A stretch of 64,000 nt of DNA from Latrodectus hesperus (GCA_037975125.1 JAJQOW010000022.1:536001-600000); one strand, 5' to 3'; positions 23,275 through 35,486 are shown, counted from the stretch's first letter. The notes: generated by a model from the letters alone, not told the origin. Numbers and translations are program-made.

Positions 23275-24384
23275 CAGAATATTTTCATCTTGTTAAAGTA
23301 AACAATTTTTGGAGTATTGAAAATATTTTAAAGCTGATCTTTTATAATTTTATAAGATGTATCAAAATGTTATGACCCTCGTAAAGTACATTTGATGAGT
23401 TTACCATTTTGACTAATTTACATCATATTTCATATACGTACTCTTTAAATCTGTGGAATCGAAAGTCCTGTGGTCGGTCGTTGAGCTGTTACCATGGGTG
23501 CAATGGTCTGGAGAAAATTTCCTCCCTCTTCAGATCAATGCAAAAATGAAGTGCTTAGATCCTCTGGTGGATTTTTTTTAATAAACTCAGAATATTTTCA
23601 TTTTGTTAAAATAAACAATTTTTAGACTATTGAAAAAATTTTAAAGCTGATATTTTACAATTTTATAAGATGTACCAAAAATGTTATGACCCTCGTAAAG
23701 TACATTTGATGAGTTTACCATTTTGACTAATTTACATCATATTTCATATATGTACTCTTTAAATCTGTGGAATCGAAAGTCCTGTGGTCGGTCGTTGAGC
23801 TGTTACCATGGGTGCAATGGTCTGGAGAAAATTTCCTCCCTCTTCAGATCAATGCAAAAATGAAGTGCTTAGATCCTCTGGTGGATTTTTTTTAATAAAC
23901 TCAGAATATTTTCATTTTGTTAAAATAAACAATTTTTAGACTATTGAAAAAATTTTAAGGCTGATCTTTTACAATTTTATAAGATGTACCAAAATGTTAT
24001 GACCCTCGTAAAGTAATTTTGATGATTTTACCATTTTGACTAATTTACATCATATTTCATATATGTACTCTTTGAATCTGTGGAATCGAAAGTCCTGTGG
24101 TCGGTCGTTGAGTAGTTATTTATAAGTGCAATGGTCTGGAGAACATTTTCTCCCTCTTCTGAATAATAGCAAAATTTAAATGCTTAGATCCTCTGGTGGA
24201 CTTTTTTACTTTTTATTGTTTGATAAACTCTGAACATTTTCATTTTGTTAAAATAAACAATTTTTAGACTATTGAAAAAATTTTAAGGCTGATCTTTTAC
24301 AATTTTATAAGATGTACCAAAATGTTATGACCCTCGTAAAGTAATTTTGATGATTTTACCATTTTGACTAATTTACATCATATT
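23275..24384 (+). repeat. tandem array of a truncated SINE-C plus its flank (units 1-3 and start of 4)
   Basis: Four units begin at about 23275, 23587, 23902 and 24231 (spacing about 312, 315 and 329 bp). Each starts with AT-rich sequence near AGAATATTTTCAT, runs through ACCATTTTGACTAATTTACA, and then enters the SINE-C middle module at CTGTGGAATCGAAAGTCCTG (23451, 23765, 24078, 24406). In units 1-3 the SINE part stops at GATCCTCTGGTGGA. Only unit 4 continues to the SINE 3' end. Thus flank plus part of the SINE was duplicated after insertion. Confidence 0.92.
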
Positions 24385-24676
24385 TCATATACGTACTATT
24401 TAAATCTGTGGAATCGAAAGTCCTGTGGTCGGTCGTATAGCAGTCACCATGGGTGCAATGGTCTGGAGAAAATTTCCTCCCTCTTCAGATCAATGCCACA
24501 AATTGAGTGCGTGGATCATCTGGTGGTGCTATCTATCGGAGGATTTGTAGAGCAAAGTCGTACTTTACCTTCGTGATGTTCTGCTTAAACGAAAGGCACA
24601 CCCAATGGATTTAAATTTGCATAGACAAGGCATGGCGAGCCTGGCTTGTCCAAGTGTCATTAGTAATAACAACAAA
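24385..24676 (+). mobile_element. SINE-C, 5'-truncated, anchor of the array
   Basis: The copy starts at TTCATATACGTACTATTTAA, with no tRNA head. It contains the full middle module and the beta tail ending GTGTCATTAGTAATAACAAC. It is the only array unit with the complete 3' end, so it is probably the original insertion from which the upstream units were copied. Confidence 0.88.
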
Positions 24677-24990
24677 CATCCTATTTCAAAAACTATTATA
24701 CGGGAGATTATAAAAAAAAACGAAACAATGCAAAAGTGACGAATGATAAATAATTGTTACAATTTAATCATATATTACCAGAAAAGGCTAACAGAATAGG
24801 CAACCACAGCCCGTAAAAAAATATAAACAGCTATAAAGACAGGAATCTAGAAGAAAATGTCTATACAGAAATAAACATTTATTTGATAAATTACATCATT
24901 TTTCGATTCTAATTCATATTATTGGATTACATGAATTAGAATCAGCAAAAAACCGTAAAGATTTCAGAAAAAAATAGTACGAAAAAAATA
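24677..24990. other. AT-rich spacer
   Basis: No supported feature. Confidence 0.5.
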
Positions 24991-25372
24991 TGTTGTTGTT
25001 TCTTATGACATTTGGACAAGCCAGGATCGCTATCCTACGGATATGCGAGTTTAAGTCATTAGGATGTGTCTTTCGCTTAGACAGACCACCACGAAGGTGA
25101 AAGTACGACTTTGCTGTAAACTCCTCCAATAGATGACACCACCAGAGGATACACTCACTCAATTTTGACATTGATCTGGAGGAGGAGGAAATTTTTTCCA
25201 GACCATTACACCCATGGTAACTGCTGAACTGCCGACTACAGGACTTTGAATTCAACAGATTTAACAAGCACGTATATAACATGTGCTCGATGGGTTTTTG
25301 GCGGCATTGGGAATCCAACTCCGCCCTTCTGGACGGAAAGCTGATGTCCTAACCTCTAGATTATTCACTCTC
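24991..25372 (-). mobile_element. SINE-C, near full length
   Basis: The plus strand opens with TGTTGTTGTTTCTTATGACA (reverse of the tail end) and ends with a degraded head (TCCAACTCCGCCCTTCTGGA). All modules of SINE-C are present. A 134-codon frame on the minus strand across it is only the SINE sequence read through. Confidence 0.88.
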
Positions 25373-25963
25373 TTTAAATATATAAAGAGGATATGGACTG
25401 AAATATAGACAGAAATATGAATCCGGAAATAAAACAACGTATAAAAGTTGTCAATGCTTTAAATGAATTGAACTTCATTTTGTTAATAGTAAAATTCATT
25501 GAATTAGGTTATAATCACTTTGCACTGGGATGATTGTACATTCAATATCATAAATTTGGTTGCAAATATTCATTTGGAATAGAATTGAAGTATTTTATGG
25601 GAAAAGGAACGGTTTGTGTACACCGTTATGTTAAATTCTTATTAGCAATTTATGATTATAGCAATGTATAATTGAAATCACGTAAAAAATACTTAAAAAT
25701 TATTATAAAGCATATGAGTGACACCACCTAATACCTTTCGAGGAAATCTATCTATATATTAAATGGAATGTTCACTTGTTAAACGAAAGGAACTTGTAAG
25801 CTCCTTAACACCCAGCCAAACAAAATTTGCACACACACAAGCAAAATTATAATTCATATATAGTATTCATCTTCAGTTTATCAGAATTTGCTCTTATCAA
25901 TGTTTTCATTAAGCACATAATCTTAATCTTTTCCTCAAATTTCCTTTTTTATTTCCTTATAAG
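25373..25963. other. AT-rich spacer, no gene seen
   Basis: No supported feature. Confidence 0.5.
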
Positions 25964-25974
25964 GGTCCTCTATT

Positions 25975-26245
25975 TGTTGTTGTTGTCGTGTGCCAGCTAG
26001 GCTGGCAATATGGGGTGCGCTGTTCCACTTTTCAACTGAGCCATATTTTTGTGTGGAGTCCGACTTCCTCAGTACACACATGCCATATGGACCCGTTACA
26101 GGGTAGGCAACCATTCATACAAGGAAAGGACAAAGACAGGATAGATAGAGAGAGAAAGTACATCCATGCCCGAACCAGGATTCGAACCCAGGACCTCCTT
26201 ATACGCAGTCAGGCACGCTGAACACTAGATAAGTTGGGCGGAAAT
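25975..26245 (-). mobile_element. SINE-A with near-perfect TSD
   Basis: The plus strand runs from TGTTGTTGTTGTCGTGTGCC to the head near GACAAG-like AGATAAGTTGGGCGG. The flanks GGTCCTCTATT (25964-25974) and GGTTCTCTATT (26246-26256) match at 10 of 11 bases and serve as the target-site duplication. The B box GGTTCGAATCC is reduced to GGATTCGAACC on plus, i.e. one base intact to consensus. Confidence 0.9.
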
Positions 26246-26256
26246 GGTTCTCTATT

Positions 26257-26737
26257 AAAATATATTATAAAAATTCAATAAAAAAGTTAAATCGGTTGGG
26301 ATTTATTTTATACATATCGTCAACTTTAAAACCTATCTAAGCTCATGACTAATTCTGTCTCAATCAAGTACTTAACGAAATAATGCAACGATCAATTCAA
26401 CAGATGTCTTTTTGATTAGTCAATCACTACTCTCAATTATTATAAAGTAATTGGGTAGAAAAATTATTGACAAGAGTTGACTACTGATGATTAATAAGAA
26501 GAGGTTGAGCAAACATTAGTATTTAGTTACGATGAAGTAAATCAATCATGTATACTGCTTTGATGTAGTTGCAGTTTTTATCACCAGATGCCGTAGTCTT
26601 TGCAGTTGACGTTTCTCATGCTTGAAAAAGATATAATTTTGAACCATTTAGTTCTGATAGACATTATAATACATTATTCATGTTTCAAGTGTAATAATTT
26701 TTATTTTTAACATTTAATTACTTTTAACAGGAGGAAA
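26257..26737. other. AT-rich spacer
   Basis: No supported feature. Confidence 0.5.
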
Positions 26738-26972
26738 GGATAAGGATGTCCTGGGTTCGAATCCCGGTTCGGACATAGATGTACTTTCTCTCTCTATATC
26801 TATTATGTCTTTGTCCTTTCCTTGTATGAATGAGGTGTGAATGGTTGCCTACCCTATAAACGGGTCCCTATGGCATGTGTGTACTGAGGAAGACGGACTT
26901 CACACCAAAATATGGTTCAGTTGAAAAAGTGGAGCAGCGCACCCTTTGTTGCCAGCCTAGCTGCCACACGAC
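26738..26972 (+). mobile_element. SINE-A, 5'-truncated
   Basis: Homology begins inside the head at GGATAAGGATGTCCTGGG, keeps the perfect B box GGTTCGAATCC and runs to the alpha tail end GCTGCCACACGACCATAAC. The A box is missing, so the Pol III promoter is incomplete. Confidence 0.88.
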
Positions 26973-27186
26973 CATAACTGAATAAATGAATGAACAGAAG
27001 GAAAATAATAATTTTTTTTAATATTTTAAATAATGTCGAATGTCAGAAACTTTTATTTATACCAGATATAAAGAAGAAAATTGAAAAGTAGGGAATCTAA
27101 TAAGGAAATACATAAAGTAAATTAAGTGTTTTCCATCTTAATATCTTATTTAAACAATTCTGTGTCCTTAAAAATCTCTCTCTCTC

Positions 27187-27223
<37 letters not shown>

Positions 27224-27803
27224 TAAGTTAAATTAGGTTAACCACTCCCTAATTGTGTAAGTACGATAGTAAGATTTTTTGCATTAAAATTAGGTATTGT
27301 TTAATATTATTATATTATAAATATTTTCTATAAATAAGGCGAATGTATTCCAAGCACTTTCAATTTATGATCATGATTTTCTGGCAAAGTGATAGTGAAG
27401 TAAAATAAACTTTTATTTTATTTGAGTAATTTTTTGTTTGTGATGGATTGTCTATTCGTTGTAGTTCAGATAGCTGTATTTAGTGATTTTTACTTCAACT
27501 TTTGATGGATGATTGTTAGTGCTTGAGCTTTTCTATTACGTATTTCGTGAGTTTAAATCTTGAAAAAGAATTCTCATATCGGTCTGTTTACTTTTCAACT
27601 TTACCTTAGTTTTGTAATCAGTTTTTTTTAAATTTTCTAACTGTTTTCTTTTTTTATCTAATACATAGAGAATTTGTTTTTTTGAAATTCTGTAATTGTT
27701 TCAATCTCTAAATTCAACATTTCATACTAATTTTACAAAGCCTTATAGTTTTAAATAATCAAAAGTTCATATTTTATGTTTAAGAATTCAGTTTTTATTA
27801 GAG

Positions 27804-27853
<50 letters not shown>

Positions 27854-28498
27854 CCACCCACCCAGTGCCAAAGCATTTAAAGATAGATGTGCAAACAATA
27901 TTAACAAAATAAGATATCATATAAAGATAGATAGTACAAATTAAGACAAAATTTTAAAAATCAATAAAAAAACAATATAAAACCTAGGAGATTGTACAAA
28001 TAAGACAAAGTTTTAGAAATCAATAATAAAAGCAATGTAAAACCTAGTAAATCAAAATTTAAAAAATTAAGAAGTGAGGGACCATGTCTTCTTCAGAGAA
28101 AAGATGATCAGTTACGCTAATAATCATTTAAACAAAGAACACATTTTAAAAAAATCTCCAATAAATGACAATTAGTTCTCTTTTAAAAACTCTACAGAAA
28201 GCTGATAACCACTTCATTTGTTGCATTGGTCTTAGAAGTTGTTCTGAGTCCCCTTTGTTTAAGTTCTATTTCTCGTAAAACAAAATACGGTCACAGTGGA
28301 AGGTACCAAATCAACATGGATTATGAGCAAAAATGAAAAGAAAAAAAGATAAGAGTTATTGGTTTTTAAACTCCACTATGCCAATAACCACAAAAAAGCA
28401 GATTGATGAAACTATGAAGAAGGGAAATGAATTGTGAATAAACAATTACAATTTCCTCAAAAGTGATCCATATATCATCACGTTTTATTTTAAGAAAT
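26973..28498. other. AT-rich spacer with two (TA)n tracts
   Basis: No gene seen. A TC-rich run precedes (TA)n at 27191-27222, and a second (TA)n spans 27805-27849. Two short similar stretches near 27930-27985 and 27985-28045 (AAAACCTAG, AAATCAATAA) suggest a ~57-bp duplication. Confidence 0.5.
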
Positions 28499-29344
28499 GT
28501 TGTTGTTGTTTCTTATCCTCACTGTCTGACGGAGTCAGACAAGATCCACGAGCCCGTTGACTGTAAGGAAGTCGAAGACTAGGAGAGGATTGCTGAAGAG
28601 ATCCTTCTTAGAGAGACCCATGCAATCCAAAAGGTGCTCAGGAGACGCCTGATGACTTTGGCACTTGGTGCAGGTGACGAAGGTTTTCCTGCCCTCGTTG
28701 TAAGTGAGGCACTTGATGTGACCACTAGCAAATCTTGAGAGAGTAGTCCGGGTACGTCTGTCACAAGGGGGTTCAAGGGACAAACCCGGTTTTGATCCCT
28801 TGTACCAATCATGGATAGGGGCTGCTTTCAACTCTTCCGAGATTTTAGATTTTTCCCGGGAGTATAACTCTATCAAGGTGAGTGTGGAAGAGGGAGTTGT
28901 TGAAATCCTGCAACCCTCCTTAGCAAGATTATCTGCCATTTCATTCCCGTGGAGATTCACATGTGAAGGTATCCATTGAAATTGAACATCATGTTTAAGT
29001 GAAATGATCTTTAATTTAAGTAGTATGGAGTTACTGATCTTGTCTCCTACAAGAAGCCAATTACTAAGATGGTGGAGAGTATTACGGCTGTCTGACAAGA
29101 TCCATAGGTCACCAAAATCCTCCTGAGAATGAATAGCTTCTAGTCCCAGGTCTATTGCAATCAATTCACTTCTGAAGACAGAGCAATGATTTCTTTTGAG
29201 AAATGAAAATGTATAACACCATGTAGATGTAGTATCCTTTACAGATGTGTACCAGTGATGAAACTGTAAATGATTTCTTGGAAGTATTTCAAAATAAAAT
29301 AAGTTTGTAGTTAAATTTTTATATTTAGGTAACTTCACATCCAT
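28499..29344 (-). mobile_element. 5'-truncated LINE fragment
   Basis: The minus strand ends with GAGGATAAGAAACAACAACA at about 28499. It carries only the RNase H and C-terminal part of the element. The 5' limit is near 29344 and was not defined by a duplication. It is close in sequence to the RNase H of the LINE at 36031-37119 and probably the same or a sister family. Confidence 0.85.
28535..29344 (-). pseudogene. LINE RNase H domain, 269-codon open stretch
   Basis: The open frame reads SVFRSELIAI (catalytic Glu), ILSDSRNTLHHL (catalytic Asp) and QFQWIPSHVNLHGNEMADNL (conserved His and final Asp). A CX2C-type zinc-knuckle-like segment, TCTKCQSHQASPEHLLDC, follows near the C-terminus. The first catalytic Asp strand of the RNase H fold is replaced by unrelated N-terminal sequence. 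No reverse transcriptase is attached, so the frame is a truncation product that happens to remain open rather than a gene. Confidence 0.85.
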
Positions 29345-29446
29345 AAATCAATCATCTGATCAAAATAACTTAAATCAGTTGATTATGCTGTCCAAACTAT
29401 TGGTAAAATATGACAAATATGTCTGTCATTTCCAAAGTAATCATTT

Positions 29447-29666
29447 GGCTCATTTATCTAGTGGTCGATCGTTGAGTGTAATGGTATGGAGAAAATTTTC
29501 ACCCCCTCCAGATCAGCGTCAGAACTGAGAGAGTGGAATCTCTGGTGGTGCCATCTATCTGAGGAGTCTAAGAGCAAAATCGTTCTTTCACCTTCCTGGT
29601 GCTGTAGTTAAACGAAAGACGCTAGTGAGCTTGGCTTGACCAAGTGTCATAAGTAATAACAACAAC
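29447..29666 (+). mobile_element. SINE with internal deletion (head joined to SINE-C middle)
   Basis: It begins TTTATCTAGTGGTCGATCGT. Head-like TCTAGTGGTC fuses directly to the C-module GGTCGTTGAG, skipping the B box and the intervening ~100 bp. It continues through CTCTGGTGGTGCCATCTATC to the beta tail ending AAGTGTCATAAGTAATAACA. The junction sits on the shared string GTGGTCG, as expected of recombination or template switching at short homology. Confidence 0.75.
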
Positions 29667-29905
29667 ATAAAAGCTAAAATGGCCTCTAAAATGACATTGT
29701 ACTTTGAACACAAATCAGGAAATACTGAAATATTCTTGTAAAATTAATACATTTTTCGACATTTGCCTATTGAAAAAGAAATATTGAAAATGATTTTTTG
29801 CTTTCACTTGACGTTTCAAAATTATTTTTATTATAAAAATAATTTATATTTGTTATCATGATTTTATTTTAAATCTCTATGTATGTTTTTATTTCGTTTT
29901 TGAGC

Positions 29906-30303
29906 GAGCACCAGTGGCTCAGTAGCTTCACGCCGCTTCCCGTAAGCTCAGAAAAGTGAAGCATCATTTGCCGCGGGCAGTGGTTGGGAGGGTGACCACG
30001 GTGTACTCTCCTTCACTGGGTTGCTGGAACTTCGTGGGTTGGGGACGTGTCCACGTTAATCTGTGACGTCCAAAGTCCTTCCGCTGGTGTGGCGTGGATA
30101 TGGAGAGGAAGGTGCCACCTCAGGTGTGGCTTCGTTACCTGACCGTGGTTTAAAATTACGAGGCACCTTAAAAAGAGCAAAATCGTACTTTCACCTTCGT
30201 GGTGCTCTGATCCAAATGAAAGACGCTCTCTATTGACTTAATTCGCACAGCCAAAGGCATAGCGGGCTTGGCTTGTCCAAGTATCATAAGCAACAACAAC
30301 ACT
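29906..30303 (+). mobile_element. 5S-like-headed SINE with beta tail, 9-bp TSD
   Basis: The head contains AGAAAAGTGAAGCATC, CGGGCAGTGGTTGGGAGG and GGTGACCACGG. These align in order with the A box, intermediate element and C box of 5S rRNA genes (type I Pol III promoter). About 260 bp of this module joins at 30172 to the beta tail, AGAGCAAAATCGTACTTTCA, and ends ATCATAAGCAACAACAACAC. A 9-bp duplication TTTTTGAGC flanks the whole unit (29897-29905, 30304-30312), so head and tail moved together. The 5S relation is my reading and has not been confirmed by alignment. Confidence 0.7.
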
Positions 30304-30312
30304 TTTTTGAGC

Positions 30313-31597
30313 ACTTTCTTTTTATTTCTTCCTTTTAACAAGTTTTTTGTTTTCAAAATAAATACATTGAATTATCATTTTTTGACATTTTTATTCTGAA
30401 AAATACAAGCTATAGAATCATATTTAGAAATATTTTTTCTAATTTTTAGTAATGAATTATAGCTGTAAGCTAATACTTTATTCTTTTGTTTTCAGGTTAG
30501 TAAAATTTGTGGTCGTTGCATGATATGTTTCTACTTCAGGTAATGTAAATTTTTGATGTCATATGCTCCAATTTATGAAGAAACTATAGTCAAATTAAAA
30601 ATTTTAAATGCATTATTTCTTTATATATCATATACTTATAATGCATACGATTCGTTAAAAATACATAAATCATTTTGTAATTACTGTTTTTCTATTTAAA
30701 TAACAGTTTTCGAAAATTCATAAAAACTTTTTCTTTAGAGTGTGTTTTGATAACTGATATTTAACTTTATTTAAAACAAGAATGAAATTACAGTTTTTCA
30801 TTAAGAATATGATAGTATTTATACTACTTTTCAACCATTCGGAGCTTAACTTAAATAACAATGATTACAATGATTTATATATAAATCATTAAAAATATAT
30901 TTTATTAAATAAGTACTAATATTTTTCAATATTCTGAAGTTCTCAATATTTTAACTAATATCAAAGGGTTAAGTTTCAAGGTATAGAAAATGATCGAAAA
31001 AATAACTACAAAAATTATTAGAGTTTTTAAAAATGTGTATATTTCAATTTAATTAACGTTTAAATTTTGTTCTTGTAAAAATCAAATCTATAAATATATT
31101 GGAAAATTATGACGTTTATGAACGATTACGAAACCTTTCAAATTGTTAAACAAAATTTTATAGCTTCAATACATTGACAATAATCTTACTATTTGCAGCA
31201 ATAAAGTAAAGAATGTTCATATAGAAGCATAATATTATTAGTTTTAATTATTAAATATGAACAAGAATTTATTAATAGTAGCCATAAAATTATATTTAAA
31301 AGTTTCGTGGATATTTGAAATATATCGTTTATAGATTCTTTCAACTATTCCTATTTCATTAGAATCATTTCCTTTAAAAAAGTCAATTTAGAATAATTAA
31401 AATATTCAAAAATATAATTAATACAATTGAGAAAACAGTGAAATTACAATTTCTTTTACAAATTATTTTATGATTGATGAATTTAATTATTCAAAATTCG
31501 TGGAAAACAAGATAGAAATAATAGTAGAAACTATTTCTAATAAACTATATAGTATGATTCGAAACGTATTTATTCTTATTAATATTATATATGTATT
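30313..31597. other. AT-rich spacer, no gene seen
   Basis: No supported feature. Confidence 0.55.
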
Positions 31598-31611
31598 CAT
31601 ATAATTTAAAT

Positions 31612-31890
31612 TCATTCATTCATTGTCGTGTGCCAGCTAGGCTGCCAATATGGGGTGCGGTGCTCCACTTTTTCAACAGAACCATATTATGAAGTGCAGT
31701 CCGACTTCCTCAGTACACACATGCCATAGGGACCCGTTTATAGGGTTGGCTACCATTTACACCTCATTCATACAAGGAAAGGACAAAGACAGGATAGAGA
31801 GAGAAAGAACATCAATGCCCGAACCGGGATTCGAACCCAAAACCTCCCTATCCGCAGTCAGGCACGCAGACCACTAGACAAGTTCGTCGG
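31612..31890 (-). mobile_element. SINE-A with atypical tail and 14-bp TSD
   Basis: The plus strand starts TCATTCATTCATTGTCGTGT, so the 3' tail on the minus strand is (AATG)n rather than (AAC)n. The rest is standard SINE-A with B box GGTTCGAATCC intact as GGATTCGAACCC on plus. The duplication CATATAATTTAAAT (14 bp, perfect) is at 31598-31611 and 31891-31904. Confidence 0.92.
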
Positions 31891-31904
31891 CATATAATTT
31901 AAAT

Positions 31905-32869
31905 GTTATATTATAAAAGGAAATCCATAAATGCAATTTTATTACTGCTTTATTGTAATCCGCAAAAGGCGTTGCCACGCTTTAACAGCTGTGCAAAATA
32001 TAGGTTTCGAAAAATGCTTTATTTTATCGAAAATCAGACATTTCCAATATCCGTGAATTTTGAAATATTTACAATTATGCATTCAGTATTTACACGTATT
32101 GGAAATATTGTCTGAGAGATGTATATATGGATAATAAAAACACACTGAAAATATTATGCTCTTTTCACGCGCTTGATCAGAAAATAATCGCTTTTCTTAA
32201 AGTTTTTCTTAATCTATCAATTCTAATAATTGAAACTCTATGCCGTTATCATGATACAAACCAAACTGAATCGCACGATGATTACGAATTTTTTAATAAC
32301 ATCGTTTTCCTAAAGATAAGTCTTCTAAAATGAATATGAATTCAGTAAATCGACATTACATTATCCTTAAATTTCACAAAGTTAAATTTGCAATGAGAGT
32401 ATTTCACAAGTATTTACACTATTTTTCATAACTGAAAAAAGTGTTTTTATAATAAAATTTAGTTTACATTCAAAAGTTGTATAATATTGATTTTATAATA
32501 ACTATAAAGCTTTAATAATAATACCACAACAATAAGATTATAATAATAATACCACATCACACACAGTATAAAATTACAGTTTATCCGCTTTAAATATATA
32601 AAAACTAAAAATGATTTTTTTTTTTCGTTTGTAACATTTTCTAATTTTTGTGATGCAAAATTCATACAATGAAATTTTCTCCTGACAATCTATTTATAAA
32701 CTTCACATGAAACTCTACTAATTGTTTTTTACAAACAGATACTGCACTTTAGCAAAGGTTATATTCAAACTTATAGACGAATTATATATAATAATCTAAT
32801 GTACTTTGTGCTAATAAAATTCAACTTAAATGCACTTAGAAGGTGTTTGTAGAGATAACTAATAAATCG
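31905..32869. other. AT-rich spacer, no gene seen
   Basis: Short frames only, no supported gene. Confidence 0.5.
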
Positions 32870-33935
32870 CAATCTTTCATGGTATTCAAATCCAGAACCA
32901 TGTGATGCAATATTGAAATGATTTCGATGTGCTGTCTGATCTATCGAAATACTTTCTAAAGTTTCGATATTGCATCTGTATCGAAACACTACTTAAGCGT
33001 TTCGATCTACAATGAATGACCTCTGGATTCTAAAAATATATAATAATAATTATAAAAAATAATTGGTGAAGATAATGGACATATCTTATCAAAATAGTGT
33101 GCAATAAATTCCTATTTTTCTTGGTATTCAAATCTAGAACATGTGATGCAATATTGAAATGATTTGGATGCTATCTGATGCAATATCAAAACACTACCTA
33201 AAGTGTATTCAAATACTAGTAGTATCTCGAACATTCTACAACATATGATGCAATATTGAAATAATTTGAATGCCATCTGATGCAGTATCGAAACACTAAC
33301 TAATGTTTCGATACTGCATCTGTATCAAAACACTAGTTAGTGTTTCGGTCTACAATAAATGAAGTAGATTCTTAAACTATATAATAATAATTATAAAAAG
33401 TAATTGGTGAAAATAATATACATATCTAATCAAAATAATGTGCAATAAATCCCCATTTTTCATGGATTCAAATCTAGAACTTGTGATGCAATACTGAAAG
33501 GATTTCGTTGCCATCTGATGCAGTATCAAAACACAAACTAATGTTTCGATACTGCATCTGTATCGAAACTCTAGTTAGTGTTTCTATATTACAGTGAATG
33601 AGCTGGATTCTAAAAATATAAAATACTAATTATAAAAAAATAAATGTTGAAAATGATAGACATATCTTATTAAAATAATATGCAATAAATCCCCATCTTT
33701 CATGGTATTCAAATCCATGTGATAAATTATTGAACATGTGATGCAATATTGAAATGATTCCGATACTATCTAATGCAGCACTGAAACACTAATGTTTCGA
33801 TATTGCATCTGTATCGAAACAGTAGTTAGTGTTTAAATATTACAATGAATAATCTGGATTCCATAAATATATAATAATAATTATAAAAATTAATTGGTGA
33901 AAATAATAGACATATCTAATCAAAATAATGTGCAG
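32870..33935. repeat. tandem array with internal palindromes
   Basis: About four units, marked by AATTGGTGAA or variants at 33061, 33402, 33642 and 33892 (spacing about 341, 240 and 250 bp). Each carries TATAATAATAATTATAAAAA and ATGTGATGCAATATTGAAAT. Each unit includes a palindromic core; in the clearest one, 16-bp arms GATGCAGTATCGAAAC (33279-33294) and its exact reverse complement (33305-33320) flank a 10-nt loop. A second palindrome, GTTTCGATACTGCATCTGTATCGAAAC-type, overlaps it in the third unit. No coding potential. Confidence 0.85.
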
Positions 33936-35486
33936 TCTTTGTTTTTCTTTACGAAACGCAGCAAATATATTTCCCAAGTAAAGATAAAATTAATTTTACT
34001 TTCAGGAAAGAAATGCTTAGTTACTATTCTCTCTGAGAAATAATCATGTTTCCAAGTGTTTCAAAACGTATTGATATTTGCGTCTAAGAGAAAGATAATC
34101 ATATTTGTGCTTTTTGTATAATACTGAGGTCTAATCGCGATTTCATTGAAAATATTAAAATTTCTGGGCTTGAGAAATATTCCTGATAGCTTTTACTCTT
34201 AATTTTTACTTTTCACTTTTACTTTTAAATGTCTTCAAATTTGCATTTTTATGTAACTGCAATATTTTCATTTATTTGGTAAATTTTGGCGATATTTTCG
34301 ATTTTGTTCAAATTATCTTTTCTACTAATTTACAGAATTCATTAATTTAAAACGCCATGTTTTTCTAAAGAACTTGGACTTCTTTATTTCAACAAGCGAC
34401 CTATTACTAAAATCGACTTAATATTCTACTGAAATAGTTCTAGAAATTTTTAAATCCTTATTCATACTTTATGGACACATTTAAACTACATTTGAATATT
34501 CACAAATTAAAATGTTTATCTCTTTTACTTGTTTAAAATATAAAACGGAATTCATTATTTACGTGATGTTTGAGTGCAAAGTATTGAATTTACATATTTC
34601 ATTTTTAAAATTCCATTCTTTATGACGAAAATAAAAATAATTTTTACAGTGATGGAGTAAAAAAACTCCCATTCCTTAACATCGCTTTGTTAATTTATCT
34701 TAATATATTCACTGTATGTATATAAATACCTTAAATAATTTTACTGTATCCTTCTGAATTAATATAAGTTTTCTTTTATGTTCGCTGTATGACTATAGTA
34801 AAACACATCAATTTTGGTGTTACTAATTAAAAGTATTTTGTGATATGAGTAATAAAAATATTCTGAAATTTATATATGAAATATATATTTCTTTACACTG
34901 TGGGTAAGATATAATATGCATATTGTTTTAACATTATGAAAACTTATTTGTGAATATTATTTTTTAACATTTTGGATTAAAAATAATATGCATATTTTAT
35001 TTTAAAATTATAAGACCCTTTTTCAAAACATTTTTTTTATTATCTAGTTATTTTTTATGTCGAACATGCTTTTACTAAAAGTCTTGCTTAATTTGACTGA
35101 TGTAAACATTTCTATTTTAATTCAAAGGAAAATATCCCTATTTGAAAATGTAAAAATCAGATATAGAAACGAAACTGGAATACATATTCGCCTATTTTTA
35201 AGATATTCCTTGGAGCAATTTGATTCAATTTGTCAATATTTGAAAAACGATACATGACGAAAAAAGGAATTCCTTTCTCCTTTTTTTTGATTCGTTAGAC
35301 ACGTAGGCTTCAAGTGACATATCACCAATCTTTTCTCGGTAAATTCAAAATCTAGCTGAAATGTTTTTTCCAGAATTTGTTTTCTTTGTTTTCAAAATAT
35401 CTATGCAAAAGAATTATTATTTAACAGTGAAAAGTTCGGAAATGTTTGTCTAAAATAGATAAAATAAGCAATTTGTGCAAGTTTAC
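33936..35486. other. AT-rich spacer, no gene seen
   Basis: No supported feature. Confidence 0.55.

Noticed and set aside
23275..24384. CRISPR-like regular repeats
   Set aside because: The units are ~313 bp, contiguous, SINE-derived and in a eukaryotic context; no repeat-spacer structure.
24914..25318. 134-codon minus frame
   Set aside because: It lies across a SINE-C; no domain. The frames at 25988-26221, 31650-31877, 16524-16763 and 52812-53015 are also SINE sequence.
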